NCBI GenBank assembly: GCA_002336485.1 | Contig: DDCZ01000047.1 | Span: 1 to 60,927 of the forward strand | Direction: 5' to 3' | From: Flavobacteriales bacterium UBA1993 | Lineage (GTDB): Bacteria > Bacteroidota > Bacteroidia > Flavobacteriales_G > Salibacteraceae | DNA length: 60,927 bases | Shown here: one piece after another, positions 25,573 through 33,886 of the stretch | Layout of the letters: the number at the start of each line of letters is the position of its first letter | How positions within the stretch are numbered: the first letter of the stretch is position 1 | Program-made: the position numbers and the translations under genes | The notes under the pieces: model-generated | Seen by the model: only the letters and a program-made list of their open reading frames with translations | What the model was told of the DNA's origin: nothing | Databases searched by the model: none

Positions 25573-26092
25573 ACCGCTTATCGGTCTCCATTTGGTGACC
25601 GCAATTATCACACGTTCTCAACTCTTCATTTTCATAATACTCTTTGAAACGAGGCTGAAAGTCCGTTTCAACATTGGTCAATGAAAAATAAGTTTCGTGC
25701 AGCTTGTGGTTACATTTATCACAAAACCACATTAGCCCATCCTTGTGCTCGGGCTCGCGAACACGCTCGATCACCAGACCAATGGAGTTTTCAGAACGTC
25801 CAGGGCTGTGCGGCACCTTTGGCGGGAGTAAAAACATATCGCCGGGGCCAAGGTGAACCTCTCTTGGCTCTCCGTCCTCCTGAATTTTAACGGTGATATT
25901 TCCTTCTAATTGATAGAACAATTCCTCCGTCTCATTATAGTGGTAATCTTTTCGGGCATTCGGTCCGCCAACAATCATAACGATGTAATCCGTTCCTTCA
26001 GGATAAAGATTTTTATTTCCAACCGGTGGCTTGAGTAAGTCCCGATTATCTTCAATCCACTTGTCTAGGTTAAACGCTTTCTTGATGCTCAT
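25565..26092 (-). CDS. nbaC: 3-hydroxyanthranilate 3,4-dioxygenase
   Basis: Cupin-fold dioxygenase of 175 residues. The catalytic iron ligands fall exactly where known bacterial enzymes have them: His51, Glu57 and His95 (DYHYNETEELFY; KVPHSPGR), with Arg47 and Arg99 for substrate. A second, rubredoxin-like iron site is formed by WFCDKCNHK and RTCDNCGHQ. It opens 3-hydroxyanthranilate to 2-amino-3-carboxymuconate semialdehyde in tryptophan/kynurenine breakdown. I chose the ATG at 26092 (MSIKKAFNLDKW), matching family N-termini; the upstream ATG at 26134 would overlap the T9SS gene. An aminomuconate-type dehydrogenase lies 5 kb away. Confidence 0.92.
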   Translation of the reverse strand: MSIKKAFNLDKWIEDNRDLLKPPVGNKNLYPEGTDYIVMIVGGPNARKDYHYNETEELFYQLEGNITVKIQEDGEPREVHLGPGDMFLLPPKVPHSPGRSENSIGLVIERVREPEHKDGLMWFCDKCNHKLHETYFSLTNVETDFQPRFKEYYENEELRTCDNCGHQMETDKRFI

Positions 26093-26112
26093 GAATCCAG
26101 GTGTTTCTAGCC

Positions 26113-28089
26113 TTATTGTTTGATAATTGGCCATTGGTTTCGCTGGCCTTCTGTTTCAATACTCAAAATGTAATGCCCATTAGTAAGTCCACTAAGGTCC
26201 AATTCTAAATTAGTTCCAGGGCTTGCATTTAATTGCTGGTTTTTCACCACTGCTCCTTTCGCATCAATAATTGTCAGCTTTCCATTGGCGCTCCAGTCGT
26301 TAAAAGCAAGAACAACCAACCCAGATGTTGGATTTGGATAAATTTCGAATGATCCGATGCTTGTCTCGTTGAGTCCGGTGGTCCAAATTTTAATCTTGAC
26401 CGTGTCGGTTGTAACACAACCATTTGTATCCTGAACAACCACGCTGTAGTCACCAGACAAAGCTACGTTCAACATTTGTGTCGTTGCGCCTGTATTCCAA
26501 AAATAGGTGATGTATTGTGGGCCCGCGTCCAAGACAATCGGCCCTGGTCCAGATTGGGTGCCACCGAGATTTACTTGATCCGGAATATTTAAGGTGACGT
26601 TCACAGTATCAGAACCCGTGCAACCCTCTGCGCTATTTGCTGTTACCGAATACAGCCCCGCCGAAGAAACAACAATCGCATTGGTAATCGAACTGTCGCT
26701 CCAGAGATAGCCATCATGTCCAGGTGTTGCTACAAGCACCGTGCTCTGTCCTGGGCAAATACTGACATCGTCTCCGAGATTGATATCTGGATCTTCATTT
26801 TCAAATCCAACGTTCGTGTTTAAAGCGATATCACATCCGATATCATCGGTAATAGTTAAGGTATATAAGCCCACCGCAAGATTAGACTCGGTAAGTCCTG
26901 TCCCTCCAGAGCTCCATGCGTATGTATATGGCGGTGTTCCTCCATTAGGTGTAACCGTAGCTTCACCATCCGTTCCAGATTCACACAGTGTCTCCATCAC
27001 AACGAACGATCCTCCAATGCCAGTCGGCGAGTACATATTAATCGAAGACTCGGCAGAACAGCCAGCCGAATCTGAGGCTGTCAGGCTATAAGTTCCAATT
27101 CCAAGGTTGGTGATTTGGGCTGTTGTATCACCTGTAGACCAAAGGTATGTGATCGGTGCACTACCCGATGTAGTGGCAGTAACAGAACCATTTGTATCGC
27201 CAAAACAAGCAAGAGAATCCATCGATAGGGCAATCGTAGGGCCTCCAGAAACAAACGTTGAAAACGTATCTCCACAATTTGGAATAAAGCCAACATAATC
27301 ATTTGTAATTGTCCAACTCGAAGCGTTTCTGCCGGTTACTGGATAACCAGCGCTGCCGCTGGCATTCTCAATCCCCATCGTATGTGTACCACCATCGCTT
27401 GGCATTGATGTCGTATGTATTTCGATTAAACCGCAACCTTCGAAAAGCTTTATCTGAGACGTCACGTAGAATCCAGTTCCGGGATAATGCGGAACCGCGT
27501 CAAAATCCACCACACAAATTCGGTTTGGGGCAACTCCTTGAGTCCAATAACTGATCGTACCTGAATTACCATTGTCTGGGTCAAGGTCCTCCCAAGCAAA
27601 GGCAACGAAGTTATTTGGGGTGGAAGAATTTGGGATGGCATCTCCGCTGCAGCAGCCATCGTCACTGTTAGAACCGAAAAAGATAAATCCGTTCGAAGAT
27701 ATTCCGAAAGTCGTGTAATTGGCAGCGAAAAAATTGAAGGAGAATCCTATACTCAGATTGCTCGAAACAGCATCGTCCCCCAAGTTTACAGTGGTTGCAT
27801 TACCTGGAACTCCAATCGTATCATAGGATCCTACTTGATCTATTGTGTAGGATGGGGTGCCGTCAAGCACAAAAATGTCAACGTTTCCAGTTCCCGCGTT
27901 CGAGGGGTCAAAGTTTCCGCTTGAATTCACTCCAGGACCAAATATTGTAGGGGTTCCGTTGCAGCTCGCGGTAAGGACGCTAATTGTGTCCGAAGAGCAA
28001 TAATAAGAGTTCAGACCACTGAGTGTGCACTGACTCTGAGCCGTGATTCCAATGGAAACAGCGGCTAAAAGGACAAGTAGATTTTTCAT
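26113..28089 (-). CDS. T9SS type A cargo with SprB-like repeats
   Basis: About 658 residues with a signal peptide (LLVLLAAVSIGITAQSQ). The N-terminal half (about 30-280) is a Thr/Ser/Gly-rich beta domain containing YTTFGISSNGFIFFG. Then come SprB-type repeats (ACFGDTNGSVTATTSG, SAPITYLWSTGDTTAQITNL; CESGTDGEATVTPNGGTPPY) and Ig-like modules (LGDDVSICPGQSTVL). The type A T9SS sorting domain comes last (FEIYPNPTSGLVVLAF ... LTNGHYILSIET). It is predicted to be surface-anchored or released. The ATG at 28089 starts the basic n-region; one two codons upstream is equally possible. Confidence 0.85.
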   Translation of the reverse strand: MKNLLVLLAAVSIGITAQSQCTLSGLNSYYCSSDTISVLTASCNGTPTIFGPGVNSSGNFDPSNAGTGNVDIFVLDGTPSYTIDQVGSYDTIGVPGNATTVNLGDDAVSSNLSIGFSFNFFAANYTTFGISSNGFIFFGSNSDDGCCSGDAIPNSSTPNNFVAFAWEDLDPDNGNSGTISYWTQGVAPNRICVVDFDAVPHYPGTGFYVTSQIKLFEGCGLIEIHTTSMPSDGGTHTMGIENASGSAGYPVTGRNASSWTITNDYVGFIPNCGDTFSTFVSGGPTIALSMDSLACFGDTNGSVTATTSGSAPITYLWSTGDTTAQITNLGIGTYSLTASDSAGCSAESSINMYSPTGIGGSFVVMETLCESGTDGEATVTPNGGTPPYTYAWSSGGTGLTESNLAVGLYTLTITDDIGCDIALNTNVGFENEDPDINLGDDVSICPGQSTVLVATPGHDGYLWSDSSITNAIVVSSAGLYSVTANSAEGCTGSDTVNVTLNIPDQVNLGGTQSGPGPIVLDAGPQYITYFWNTGATTQMLNVALSGDYSVVVQDTNGCVTTDTVKIKIWTTGLNETSIGSFEIYPNPTSGLVVLAFNDWSANGKLTIIDAKGAVVKNQQLNASPGTNLELDLSGLTNGHYILSIETEGQRNQWPIIKQ

Positions 28090-28184
28090 GATCATGATAG
28101 GGTTAATTGGCGACTAATATACTGTCTTGGTCGCGATTATCCCCTGTCATATGGCGTTCATCTTATAAAATTGATCTTTCGTCG

Positions 28185-28898
28185 TTAGTCCGGAGTTATG
28201 AACTTAAATCCTTTACCATGTTCGTTGATGATTTTCACTCGCTCGTCTGCCCTAAGATATTTTCGGATTTTGGCGATATACACATCCATTGATCTGGAAT
28301 TGAAGTAACTATCATCTCCCCAAATCGCCAATAAGGCTTGAGACCTATCGAGGAGTTGGTTTTCGTGCTGTATCAGCATTTTCATTAATGCATTTTCCTT
28401 TGATGTCAGCCGCTGCTCCTCTTCGTTGATTGTCAAAACCTGGTTTTTGAAATCAAATGTGAAATCTCCAAATGTCCAAATCGTCTGAATCACTTTCTTT
28501 TCTTCACCGATTGTCCTTCTGAGAATTGCCTTTATTCTGAGCAGCAACTCCTCCATGCTAAAAGGCTTTGTTATGTAATCGTCGCCGCCGGATTTAAATC
28601 CAGCGATGGTATCCTCTTTCATTGACTTGGCAGTCAAGAATATTATTGGCACATCCTTATTGACTTCTCGAATTTCCTTGCCAAGGGTAAATCCGTCCTT
28701 TTCGGGCATCATTACATCCAATATGCAGCAATCAAAATCTCCTGCTGAAAACTCTTTCCAGCCTTCAACACCATTCTTAGCTAATACCGGTTTATAGCCC
28801 TTTGCCTCGAGATATTCAGACAAAATGATCCCCAAGTTTGGGTCATCCTCAGCGACTAATATCCGTGCCGAATCATGCGGCTTTGTTTCTGTTTCCAT
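28185..28898 (-). CDS. OmpR/PhoB-type response regulator
   Basis: 237 residues. Receiver domain at 12-125: acidic pocket ED-D (17-19), phosphoacceptor Asp61 (CILDVMMPEKDG), conserved Thr in IFLTAKS and Lys in DYITKPFS. C-terminal winged-helix DNA-binding domain at about 140-235 (LTSKENALMKMLIQHENQLL, YFNSRSMDVYIAKIRKYL). It overlaps the sensor kinase gene by 26 bases, so the two form a cognate pair. OmpR-family regulators bind tandem half-sites about one helical turn apart; three such repeats lie just upstream of this operon at 30571-30600, consistent with autoregulation. Confidence 0.92.
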   Translation of the reverse strand: METETKPHDSARILVAEDDPNLGIILSEYLEAKGYKPVLAKNGVEGWKEFSAGDFDCCILDVMMPEKDGFTLGKEIREVNKDVPIIFLTAKSMKEDTIAGFKSGGDDYITKPFSMEELLLRIKAILRRTIGEEKKVIQTIWTFGDFTFDFKNQVLTINEEEQRLTSKENALMKMLIQHENQLLDRSQALLAIWGDDSYFNSRSMDVYIAKIRKYLRADERVKIINEHGKGFKFITPD

Positions 28899-30525
28899 GC
28901 ATTTCTTGCTTTAATGGTATTTCAATGTAAAATGTACTTCCCTGTCCTAATGAACTTTCAACATATACGCGTCCGCCATGCCGCTCGGTGATTATCTTAA
29001 CATAGCTCAATCCCAACCCAAACCCTTTCACGTTATGCACGTTTCCAGTGGGCACACGATATAGTTTATCAAATACTTTCTTCAAATTTTCAGAGCTAAT
29101 TCCAATTCCGGAATCTTTGACTCCGATAACCACAAACCCATCTTGGTTGCACGTACTAATGCTCAATCTTGGTTGGTCCTTCGAATACTTCACAGCGTTG
29201 TCCAATAGATTATAAATAACATTGGTCAAGTGGTTGCGATCAGCCTCTATCACTACATCGCTCGCTTTAAGGTCAGCGATTAGCTCCCCGTTCTTTTCTT
29301 TCACTTGAATTGAAAACTTATCCACAACATCGTTGATAAGAGAGTGCAGATCTAACTCTTCCCTCTTTAACTTAAAGCTTCCCTTATCGAGAACCGCACT
29401 TTGTAAGACTTCTTCCACTAGAAGACCGAGACGTTTGTTCTCCGCGTTTATTATACTGATGTAACGATTCTTCACATTTTCAAGCTTACTCAACTCCGGA
29501 TCACCCAAAGCCTCACACGCAAGCGATATGGTGGATATTGGTGTCTTCAATTCATGGGTCATATTGTTAATGAAGTCATTCTTGATTTCGCTGTTCTGTT
29601 TTTGTTGAATGACGGTTCGAAGGATGTAATAAATGATGCCGATAACCGCGATTACAAAGACCAAAGAAATGGCCAAAAGGAGCCATATATTGTTGAAAAT
29701 ATACCCCTGAAGATTGGGGAAGTAAACATGTATAAAGTAGGGCAATTGAATAACGTCGTTCGGAAAAAGCTGCACCCTGATTTCCGATTCTTGAAGTTCC
29801 ACAATTCGATCATTATCCCCGAAAATAAGGTTGCGTTTTCCGTCAAACACCCCCATCTCAAAAGGTATCTGCAGGCCATGCTTGGTCAGCGATATTTTCA
29901 CCAGTGAATCCACTATACTAGGATCGATACGCTCATCAATTGGCTGATTCAGATCAATCTCAATTAGGCTTTTCACTATATCACCGAGGAAGGCCTTTTT
30001 CGTTTTAACGCGCTCTCGAATATCAATTTCCGAAGGGGCAAGCGGATCACCACCTACGCTCATATCAAGCTCAAAAGAATCAGCCACGGCAACTCTCAGC
30101 TTAACCTCTTCCTCCAAGTTAGATTGAAAAGGCAGGTCTTGTACGCTGTGCGTGATTAGTTTTTCACTTTTTTGATCTCGGCCTTCTTCAACCAACTGCA
30201 TTTCTATTTGATCTCCCTTGCGCTCTACCTTCTTGCTCACCACATACTCCACAAGTGAGTCATCGGGTGGGAAATCTATCGCCCCTGTACTATCCGGGTC
30301 TTGGAAAAAAAGATATCGGGCCTCTTGATGAGAGCGCAGTTTCGTAAGCGTCTCATGTCTTTCAAGAAGCTCTGCAACCTCACTGAGAGCCTCGCCCGCA
30401 CTATGGTTTATCTTATCTCGCTCAAGGCTGAACTCGTTATGAATCCAATAGATCTGAATTGCGATCAGGCCGATCATAGCGATCGAAACTGTGGCAACAA
30501 CGAGTTTTAAATGCAAAGCCTTCAT
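28873..30525 (-). CDS. Sensor histidine kinase
   Basis: 550 residues. TM1 about 7-28, a large periplasmic sensor region of about 250 residues, TM2 about 277-303, then HisKA and HATPase_c. The phospho-acceptor is His324 (NNMTHELKTPISTI), the N box is LLDNAVKYSKD, G1 is VKDSGIGIS and G2 is GFGLGLSYVK. No HAMP domain is evident between TM2 and HisKA. It autophosphorylates and passes phosphate to the downstream response regulator. The periplasmic sensor has no recognised fold. A likely promoter lies 10 bases upstream, sharing a central repeat with the divergent secreted-protein gene. Confidence 0.92.
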   Translation of the reverse strand: MKALHLKLVVATVSIAMIGLIAIQIYWIHNEFSLERDKINHSAGEALSEVAELLERHETLTKLRSHQEARYLFFQDPDSTGAIDFPPDDSLVEYVVSKKVERKGDQIEMQLVEEGRDQKSEKLITHSVQDLPFQSNLEEEVKLRVAVADSFELDMSVGGDPLAPSEIDIRERVKTKKAFLGDIVKSLIEIDLNQPIDERIDPSIVDSLVKISLTKHGLQIPFEMGVFDGKRNLIFGDNDRIVELQESEIRVQLFPNDVIQLPYFIHVYFPNLQGYIFNNIWLLLAISLVFVIAVIGIIYYILRTVIQQKQNSEIKNDFINNMTHELKTPISTISLACEALGDPELSKLENVKNRYISIINAENKRLGLLVEEVLQSAVLDKGSFKLKREELDLHSLINDVVDKFSIQVKEKNGELIADLKASDVVIEADRNHLTNVIYNLLDNAVKYSKDQPRLSISTCNQDGFVVIGVKDSGIGISSENLKKVFDKLYRVPTGNVHNVKGFGLGLSYVKIITERHGGRVYVESSLGQGSTFYIEIPLKQEMHGNRNKAA

Positions 30526-30535
30526 TAGTGTGATC

Positions 30536-30543
30536 CAAAAATA
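30536..30543 (-). promoter_or_regulatory. -7 box of the two-component operon
   Basis: TATTTTTG on the minus strand (consensus TAnnTTTG), 10 bases before the kinase ATG. There is no TTG at the -33 distance; instead the triple repeat begins 27 bases upstream, suggesting an activator-dependent promoter. Confidence 0.5.
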
Positions 30544-30570
30544 TACGGCCCACGCCCGCCTTGGCAGTGC

Positions 30571-30600
30571 TTAACATGACTTAACATTGGTTAACCGTGA
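30571..30600. repeat. Three tandem 10-bp repeats, candidate operator
   Basis: TTAACATGAC, TTAACATTGG and TTAACCGTGA follow each other without gaps. The 10-base period is one helical turn, the layout used by dimers of OmpR/PhoB-type regulators. The array sits almost exactly midway between two divergent -7 boxes (27 and 28 bases away) of the sensor/regulator operon and the secreted-protein gene. Confidence 0.6.
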
Positions 30601-30628
30601 CTTCCATGTAAATAATGTCGCTGAGCCA

Positions 30629-30636
30629 TACTTTTG
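30629..30636 (+). promoter_or_regulatory. -7 box of the secreted-protein gene
   Basis: TACTTTTG (consensus TAnnTTTG), 16 bases before the ATG at 30653. No -33 TTG is at the right distance; the tandem repeat array occupies the region just upstream. Confidence 0.5.
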
Positions 30637-30652
30637 AAAAAAACAGATTGCC

Positions 30653-31075
30653 ATGCAACGTTTAAAAACAACCGTTCTTTTCACACTTCTTCTTTCAATT
30701 GGATTCGGAGGATTCAGTCAATCCTATTCGAAGACAATTAAAATTGAAGATGACAGTGAAAACCCCAGAGTTACCATCTCAACCACCAAGAATGGCAAGA
30801 CTGAAACTGTGATCTTGGAAGGTGACAAAGCCCACGACTATATCGCAGATGAAAAAATTGAAACACGATTATCCAACCTAACCATTTCAAAAGCCGACGT
30901 GAAAAAACTCGAAACAGGATTCGAAAAAGTCTCGGTAGAGGTTGAGCAACTGATGACCGCTTTGGATGAAATTGAAATTAATGACGCGGATATTGATGGT
31001 GCCTTGGATGACATAGAACGCGTTTTTACGAATACCTCCAAGTGCATTAAAAAAGAATTGAACTGCCCCTTATAA
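30653..31075 (+). CDS. Small exported acidic protein linked to two-component system
   Basis: 140 residues with a signal peptide (LLLSIGFGGFSQ). The mature part is acidic. A beta-like N-terminal half (KTIKIEDDSENPRVTIS) is followed by a long helical region (KADVKKLETGFEKVSVEVEQ, LMTALDEIEIND) and two Cys near the end (SKCIKKELNC). No known family. It is divergent from the sensor kinase across a shared repeat, so it may be a regulon member or a periplasmic feedback partner of the sensor, in the manner of CpxP; that is inference from layout only. It is followed by a strong terminator. Confidence 0.6.
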   Translation: MQRLKTTVLFTLLLSIGFGGFSQSYSKTIKIEDDSENPRVTISTTKNGKTETVILEGDKAHDYIADEKIETRLSNLTISKADVKKLETGFEKVSVEVEQLMTALDEIEINDADIDGALDDIERVFTNTSKCIKKELNCPL

Positions 31076-31101
31076 GGCACACGACATGTTTAGTTAGGTA
31101 G

Positions 31102-31137
31102 AAAGGTTCCGATCGAAAGATTGGAACCTTTTGTTTT
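31102..31137 (+). terminator. Rho-independent terminator
   Basis: Perfect-looking hairpin AAAGGTTCCGATC-GAAA-GATTGGAACCTTT (one G-T wobble, GAAA tetraloop) followed by TTGTTTTTT, 26 bases after the secreted-protein stop. Confidence 0.8.
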
Positions 31138-31157
31138 TTATCCAAATCTGGCGGGCG

Positions 31158-31165
31158 TACATTTG
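31158..31165 (+). promoter_or_regulatory. Putative -7 box of aldehyde dehydrogenase gene
   Basis: TACATTTG, 18 bases before the ATG at 31184. A TTG lies 24 bases upstream (31131-31133), slightly farther than usual, so this is tentative. Confidence 0.35.
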
Positions 31166-31183
31166 ACCCTCAGCACGCATCCT

Positions 31184-32626
31184 ATGGAAAAGCTTCAGAA
31201 TTATATTAATGGTGAATTGGTTCCACCACATTCGAACGAATATTTCGAAAACATTGAACCAGCAATCGGAAAACCGTATTCTCTTATTCCAGACAGCGAT
31301 GAAAGTGATGTTCTAGAAGCTACTAAAGCTGCAAAAGCTGCCTTTCCAATATGGAGCAAAATGAGCGTTGACCAGCGTTCCGAAATACTACTTAGAATTG
31401 CTGAACTCATCGGTGAAAATCTCGATGAGCTTGCCGCCGCGGAAAGTCGTGATAATGGGAAGCCATTGAAACTTGCCAAAACTGTAGACATTCCCCGAGC
31501 ACAGGCAAATTTTCATTTCTACGGTACTGGAATTCTTCACTTTGCCTCTGAATCACACTCGATGGGAAACCTCGCAATTAACTACACGCTGCGACAGCCC
31601 ATTGGAGTTGCCGGTTGTATCTCGCCATGGAATTTACCTCTTTATCTCTTTTCCTGGAAAATTGCTCCTGCTCTTGCCTCTGGGAACACAGTTGTAGCAA
31701 AACCATCCGAAATAACACCATACACATCCTATTTGCTATCCAAAATTTGCATTGAAGCTGGTCTACCAAAAGGTGTATTAAACATTGTACATGGTCTCGG
31801 GCCAAAAGCTGGCGCAGCAATCATTGAACATCCAGATATTCCAATGATCAGCTTTACGGGAGGCACTGCCACTGGCGAATGGATTGCTCGAACGGCGGCG
31901 CCAAAATTCAAAAAGCTCAGTCTTGAGCTTGGCGGGAAAAACCCAAATCTAATTTTTGCAGATTGCGACTTTGACGAAATGATGAAGACTACGCTTCGAT
32001 CATCCTTTTCAAATCAAGGTCAGATCTGCTTATGTGGATCGCGAATCATGATAGAACGATCGATATACGACCGATTCAAAACGGAGTTTGTAGAGAGAGT
32101 AAAAGCCCTGAAAGTGGGAGATCCAAGCAATCCCGATACAAATCTTGGAGCAGTGGTAAGTAAACCACACATGGAAAAAGTCCTAAGCTACGTAGAGCTC
32201 GCCAAGGAGGAAGGCGGGACAGTGCTTTGTGGTGGTAATAGAGCAATTATTGGTGGTAAGTTTAGCGATGGATACTTTCTAGAGCCGACTGTAATAGAAG
32301 GACTTTCATATGACTGCCGCACGAATCAGGAAGAAATATTTGGACCTGTGGTCACCATCATGCCATTTGATACGGAAGAAGAAGCGCTTGCCATTGCGAA
32401 TAGCACCAAATATGGATTAGCAAGCACGATCTGGACGAGCGACTTAAAAAGAGCACACCGCGTGGCTCGAGATCTCCACACCGGAATTGCGTGGATAAAC
32501 TGCTGGTTGCTACGCGATTTACGAACTCCTTTTGGCGGAGTGAAAGAGTCAGGCGTTGGGCGTGAGGGTGGTTTTGAAGCCTTCCAATTCTTTACAGAAC
32601 CAAAAAACGTTTGTATCCGATACTAG
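31184..32626 (+). CDS. Aldehyde dehydrogenase, aminomuconate-semialdehyde type
   Basis: 480 residues covering a full ALDH fold. Catalytic Cys282 (SNQGQICLCGS), general base Glu248 (LSLELGGKNP), cofactor segment FTGGTATG. The C-terminal block WINCWLLRDLRTPFGG, with KESGVGREGG, is characteristic of the ALDH8 / 2-aminomuconic (2-hydroxymuconic) semialdehyde dehydrogenase branch. With the 3-hydroxyanthranilate dioxygenase nearby, oxidation of 2-aminomuconate semialdehyde in tryptophan breakdown is the best inference. I chose the ATG at 31184 because the upstream frame runs through the terminator. The stop overlaps the convergent T9SS gene (CTAG). Confidence 0.85.
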   Translation: MEKLQNYINGELVPPHSNEYFENIEPAIGKPYSLIPDSDESDVLEATKAAKAAFPIWSKMSVDQRSEILLRIAELIGENLDELAAAESRDNGKPLKLAKTVDIPRAQANFHFYGTGILHFASESHSMGNLAINYTLRQPIGVAGCISPWNLPLYLFSWKIAPALASGNTVVAKPSEITPYTSYLLSKICIEAGLPKGVLNIVHGLGPKAGAAIIEHPDIPMISFTGGTATGEWIARTAAPKFKKLSLELGGKNPNLIFADCDFDEMMKTTLRSSFSNQGQICLCGSRIMIERSIYDRFKTEFVERVKALKVGDPSNPDTNLGAVVSKPHMEKVLSYVELAKEEGGTVLCGGNRAIIGGKFSDGYFLEPTVIEGLSYDCRTNQEEIFGPVVTIMPFDTEEEALAIANSTKYGLASTIWTSDLKRAHRVARDLHTGIAWINCWLLRDLRTPFGGVKESGVGREGGFEAFQFFTEPKNVCIRY

Positions 32627-33507
32627 TCGAAGAACAGCTTTTGATAGAAGTTGCTAGACTCGGCAGTCACGTCTATTAGATACAATCCCTTTGGTATATT
32701 GAATTTATGGTTCCAATCATTGGATCGAACATCAAACGATTCGATTTCCCTACCAAGACAATCCCTCAGCGTGATTGCAAGAATTTGCTCTGTTGCGCTG
32801 ATCGATATTTCGCCTTTGCTAGGGTTTGGGAAAATATTGAATGAAGTAGTTGGATTGTATTCTATCCCCAATGGAAACACATCGGCCACAAATGGGCAAG
32901 TGTGTGATGACGTAGACTCACATCCATTGTCACTTTTCAATACGGCATAATATCCATTGTAGTTGAAGTCTGGATCCGAAGTGACGACCTGTATCGAAGA
33001 TCCATTCGTGCCAGAAATGATGTGATCTTTTGGAAACCATTCAATGGAATCGGAGCATGTATATCCGGCAACCATATCTAATGTTATGGTATCCCCTTCT
33101 GTAGCATATATGCCCGCACAACCCAATGGAACGGGCAAATTTCCGCAGCTGCTAAAAAGCATTGAGTCGATTGCGATGGCACCCGAGTCATCGGTTACTT
33201 CTACATAAAAGGCGCGTGGAAATTCTTCTAATTCAATGAAAATCAGTGTCGGATCTTGGGCAGTTGAATCATAAATAAAGTCAGAGGTGATGCGCCCGTT
33301 TGTGTGATCAGTATACCACCGATACGTATACGGCGCAGTGCCTCCTGTAGCAGTATTAATGGCGCCAAATTCTATTTCCACACTATCCGATTCTGCCTCG
33401 ATACAAATGCTAGTGTCTGGTCCGGCGTATGCGATTAGTTGCTGCGTGAAACCAATGACGGTAACGCACTGAAATAAGAGAAGGAATAGGCAAGATTTAA
33501 GAGACAT
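32623..33507 (-). CDS. T9SS type A cargo protein
   Basis: 294 residues with a signal peptide (CLFLLLFQCVTVIGFTQQ). One SprB-like/Ig-like segment follows (AYAGPDTSICIEAESD; GGTAPYTYRWYTDHTNG), then a second Cys-containing beta region (ALKSDNGC-type motif LKSDNGCESTSSHTC). A type A sorting domain ends the protein (FNIFPNPSKGEISISA ... IPKGLYLIDVTAES). It is exported and probably attached to the cell surface. Nothing indicates a catalytic activity. It is the downstream-most gene after the PaaZ/ABM pair. Confidence 0.8.
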   Translation of the reverse strand: MSLKSCLFLLLFQCVTVIGFTQQLIAYAGPDTSICIEAESDSVEIEFGAINTATGGTAPYTYRWYTDHTNGRITSDFIYDSTAQDPTLIFIELEEFPRAFYVEVTDDSGAIAIDSMLFSSCGNLPVPLGCAGIYATEGDTITLDMVAGYTCSDSIEWFPKDHIISGTNGSSIQVVTSDPDFNYNGYYAVLKSDNGCESTSSHTCPFVADVFPLGIEYNPTTSFNIFPNPSKGEISISATEQILAITLRDCLGREIESFDVRSNDWNHKFNIPKGLYLIDVTAESSNFYQKLFFD

Positions 33508-33554
33508 GACAATTTATTTTCTACCTAGACGTGAGTTCTAAAAGCTTCGTCGAG

Positions 33555-33884
33555 CTATTCGTGAAATCGTGCGCTCTCCACCTTTACAAGCATGGTGTGA
33601 TAATACTTATACCAGCGTTTCATTCCTTCCATTTTGGCTTTCTGATGTGTCAGGTCTTTTCTCCATTGATCAATGGATTCGGTATCTTTCCAATAACTAA
33701 TAAACGAACCACGGCCTTCTGATTTGTGGCTTTCATAACCAAGAAAGCCATCAATTTCGTGGACTAGACTCAAGGTCATTTCATCCATTTCTTGATAGCC
33801 ACTTAAATCATCGCCGAGGTAATAATTGAAAATGTTTGCATAGTACGGAACCGCTGGTCGTTCGCCATCCTTCCAATTGATCAT
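33555..33884 (-). CDS. ABM-domain (antibiotic biosynthesis monooxygenase-like) protein
   Basis: 109 residues forming a ferredoxin-like alpha/beta fold of the ABM type (VPYYANIFNYYLGDDLSGY; IDGFLGYESHKSEGRGSFIS; YWKDTESIDQWRKDLTHQKA). These cofactor-free or heme-degrading monooxygenase-like proteins often form dimers. It starts 2 bases after the PaaZ stop, so it is translationally coupled to phenylacetate-pathway PaaZ and may act on a ring-derived intermediate or detoxify a by-product. That role is inferred only from position. Confidence 0.75.
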   Translation of the reverse strand: MINWKDGERPAVPYYANIFNYYLGDDLSGYQEMDEMTLSLVHEIDGFLGYESHKSEGRGSFISYWKDTESIDQWRKDLTHQKAKMEGMKRWYKYYHTMLVKVESARFHE

Positions 33885-33886
33885 GC

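Noticed and set aside
28185..30525. Frameshift between response regulator and sensor kinase because of the 26-base overlap
   Set aside because: Both proteins are complete with normal ends; overlapping kinase/regulator genes are common.
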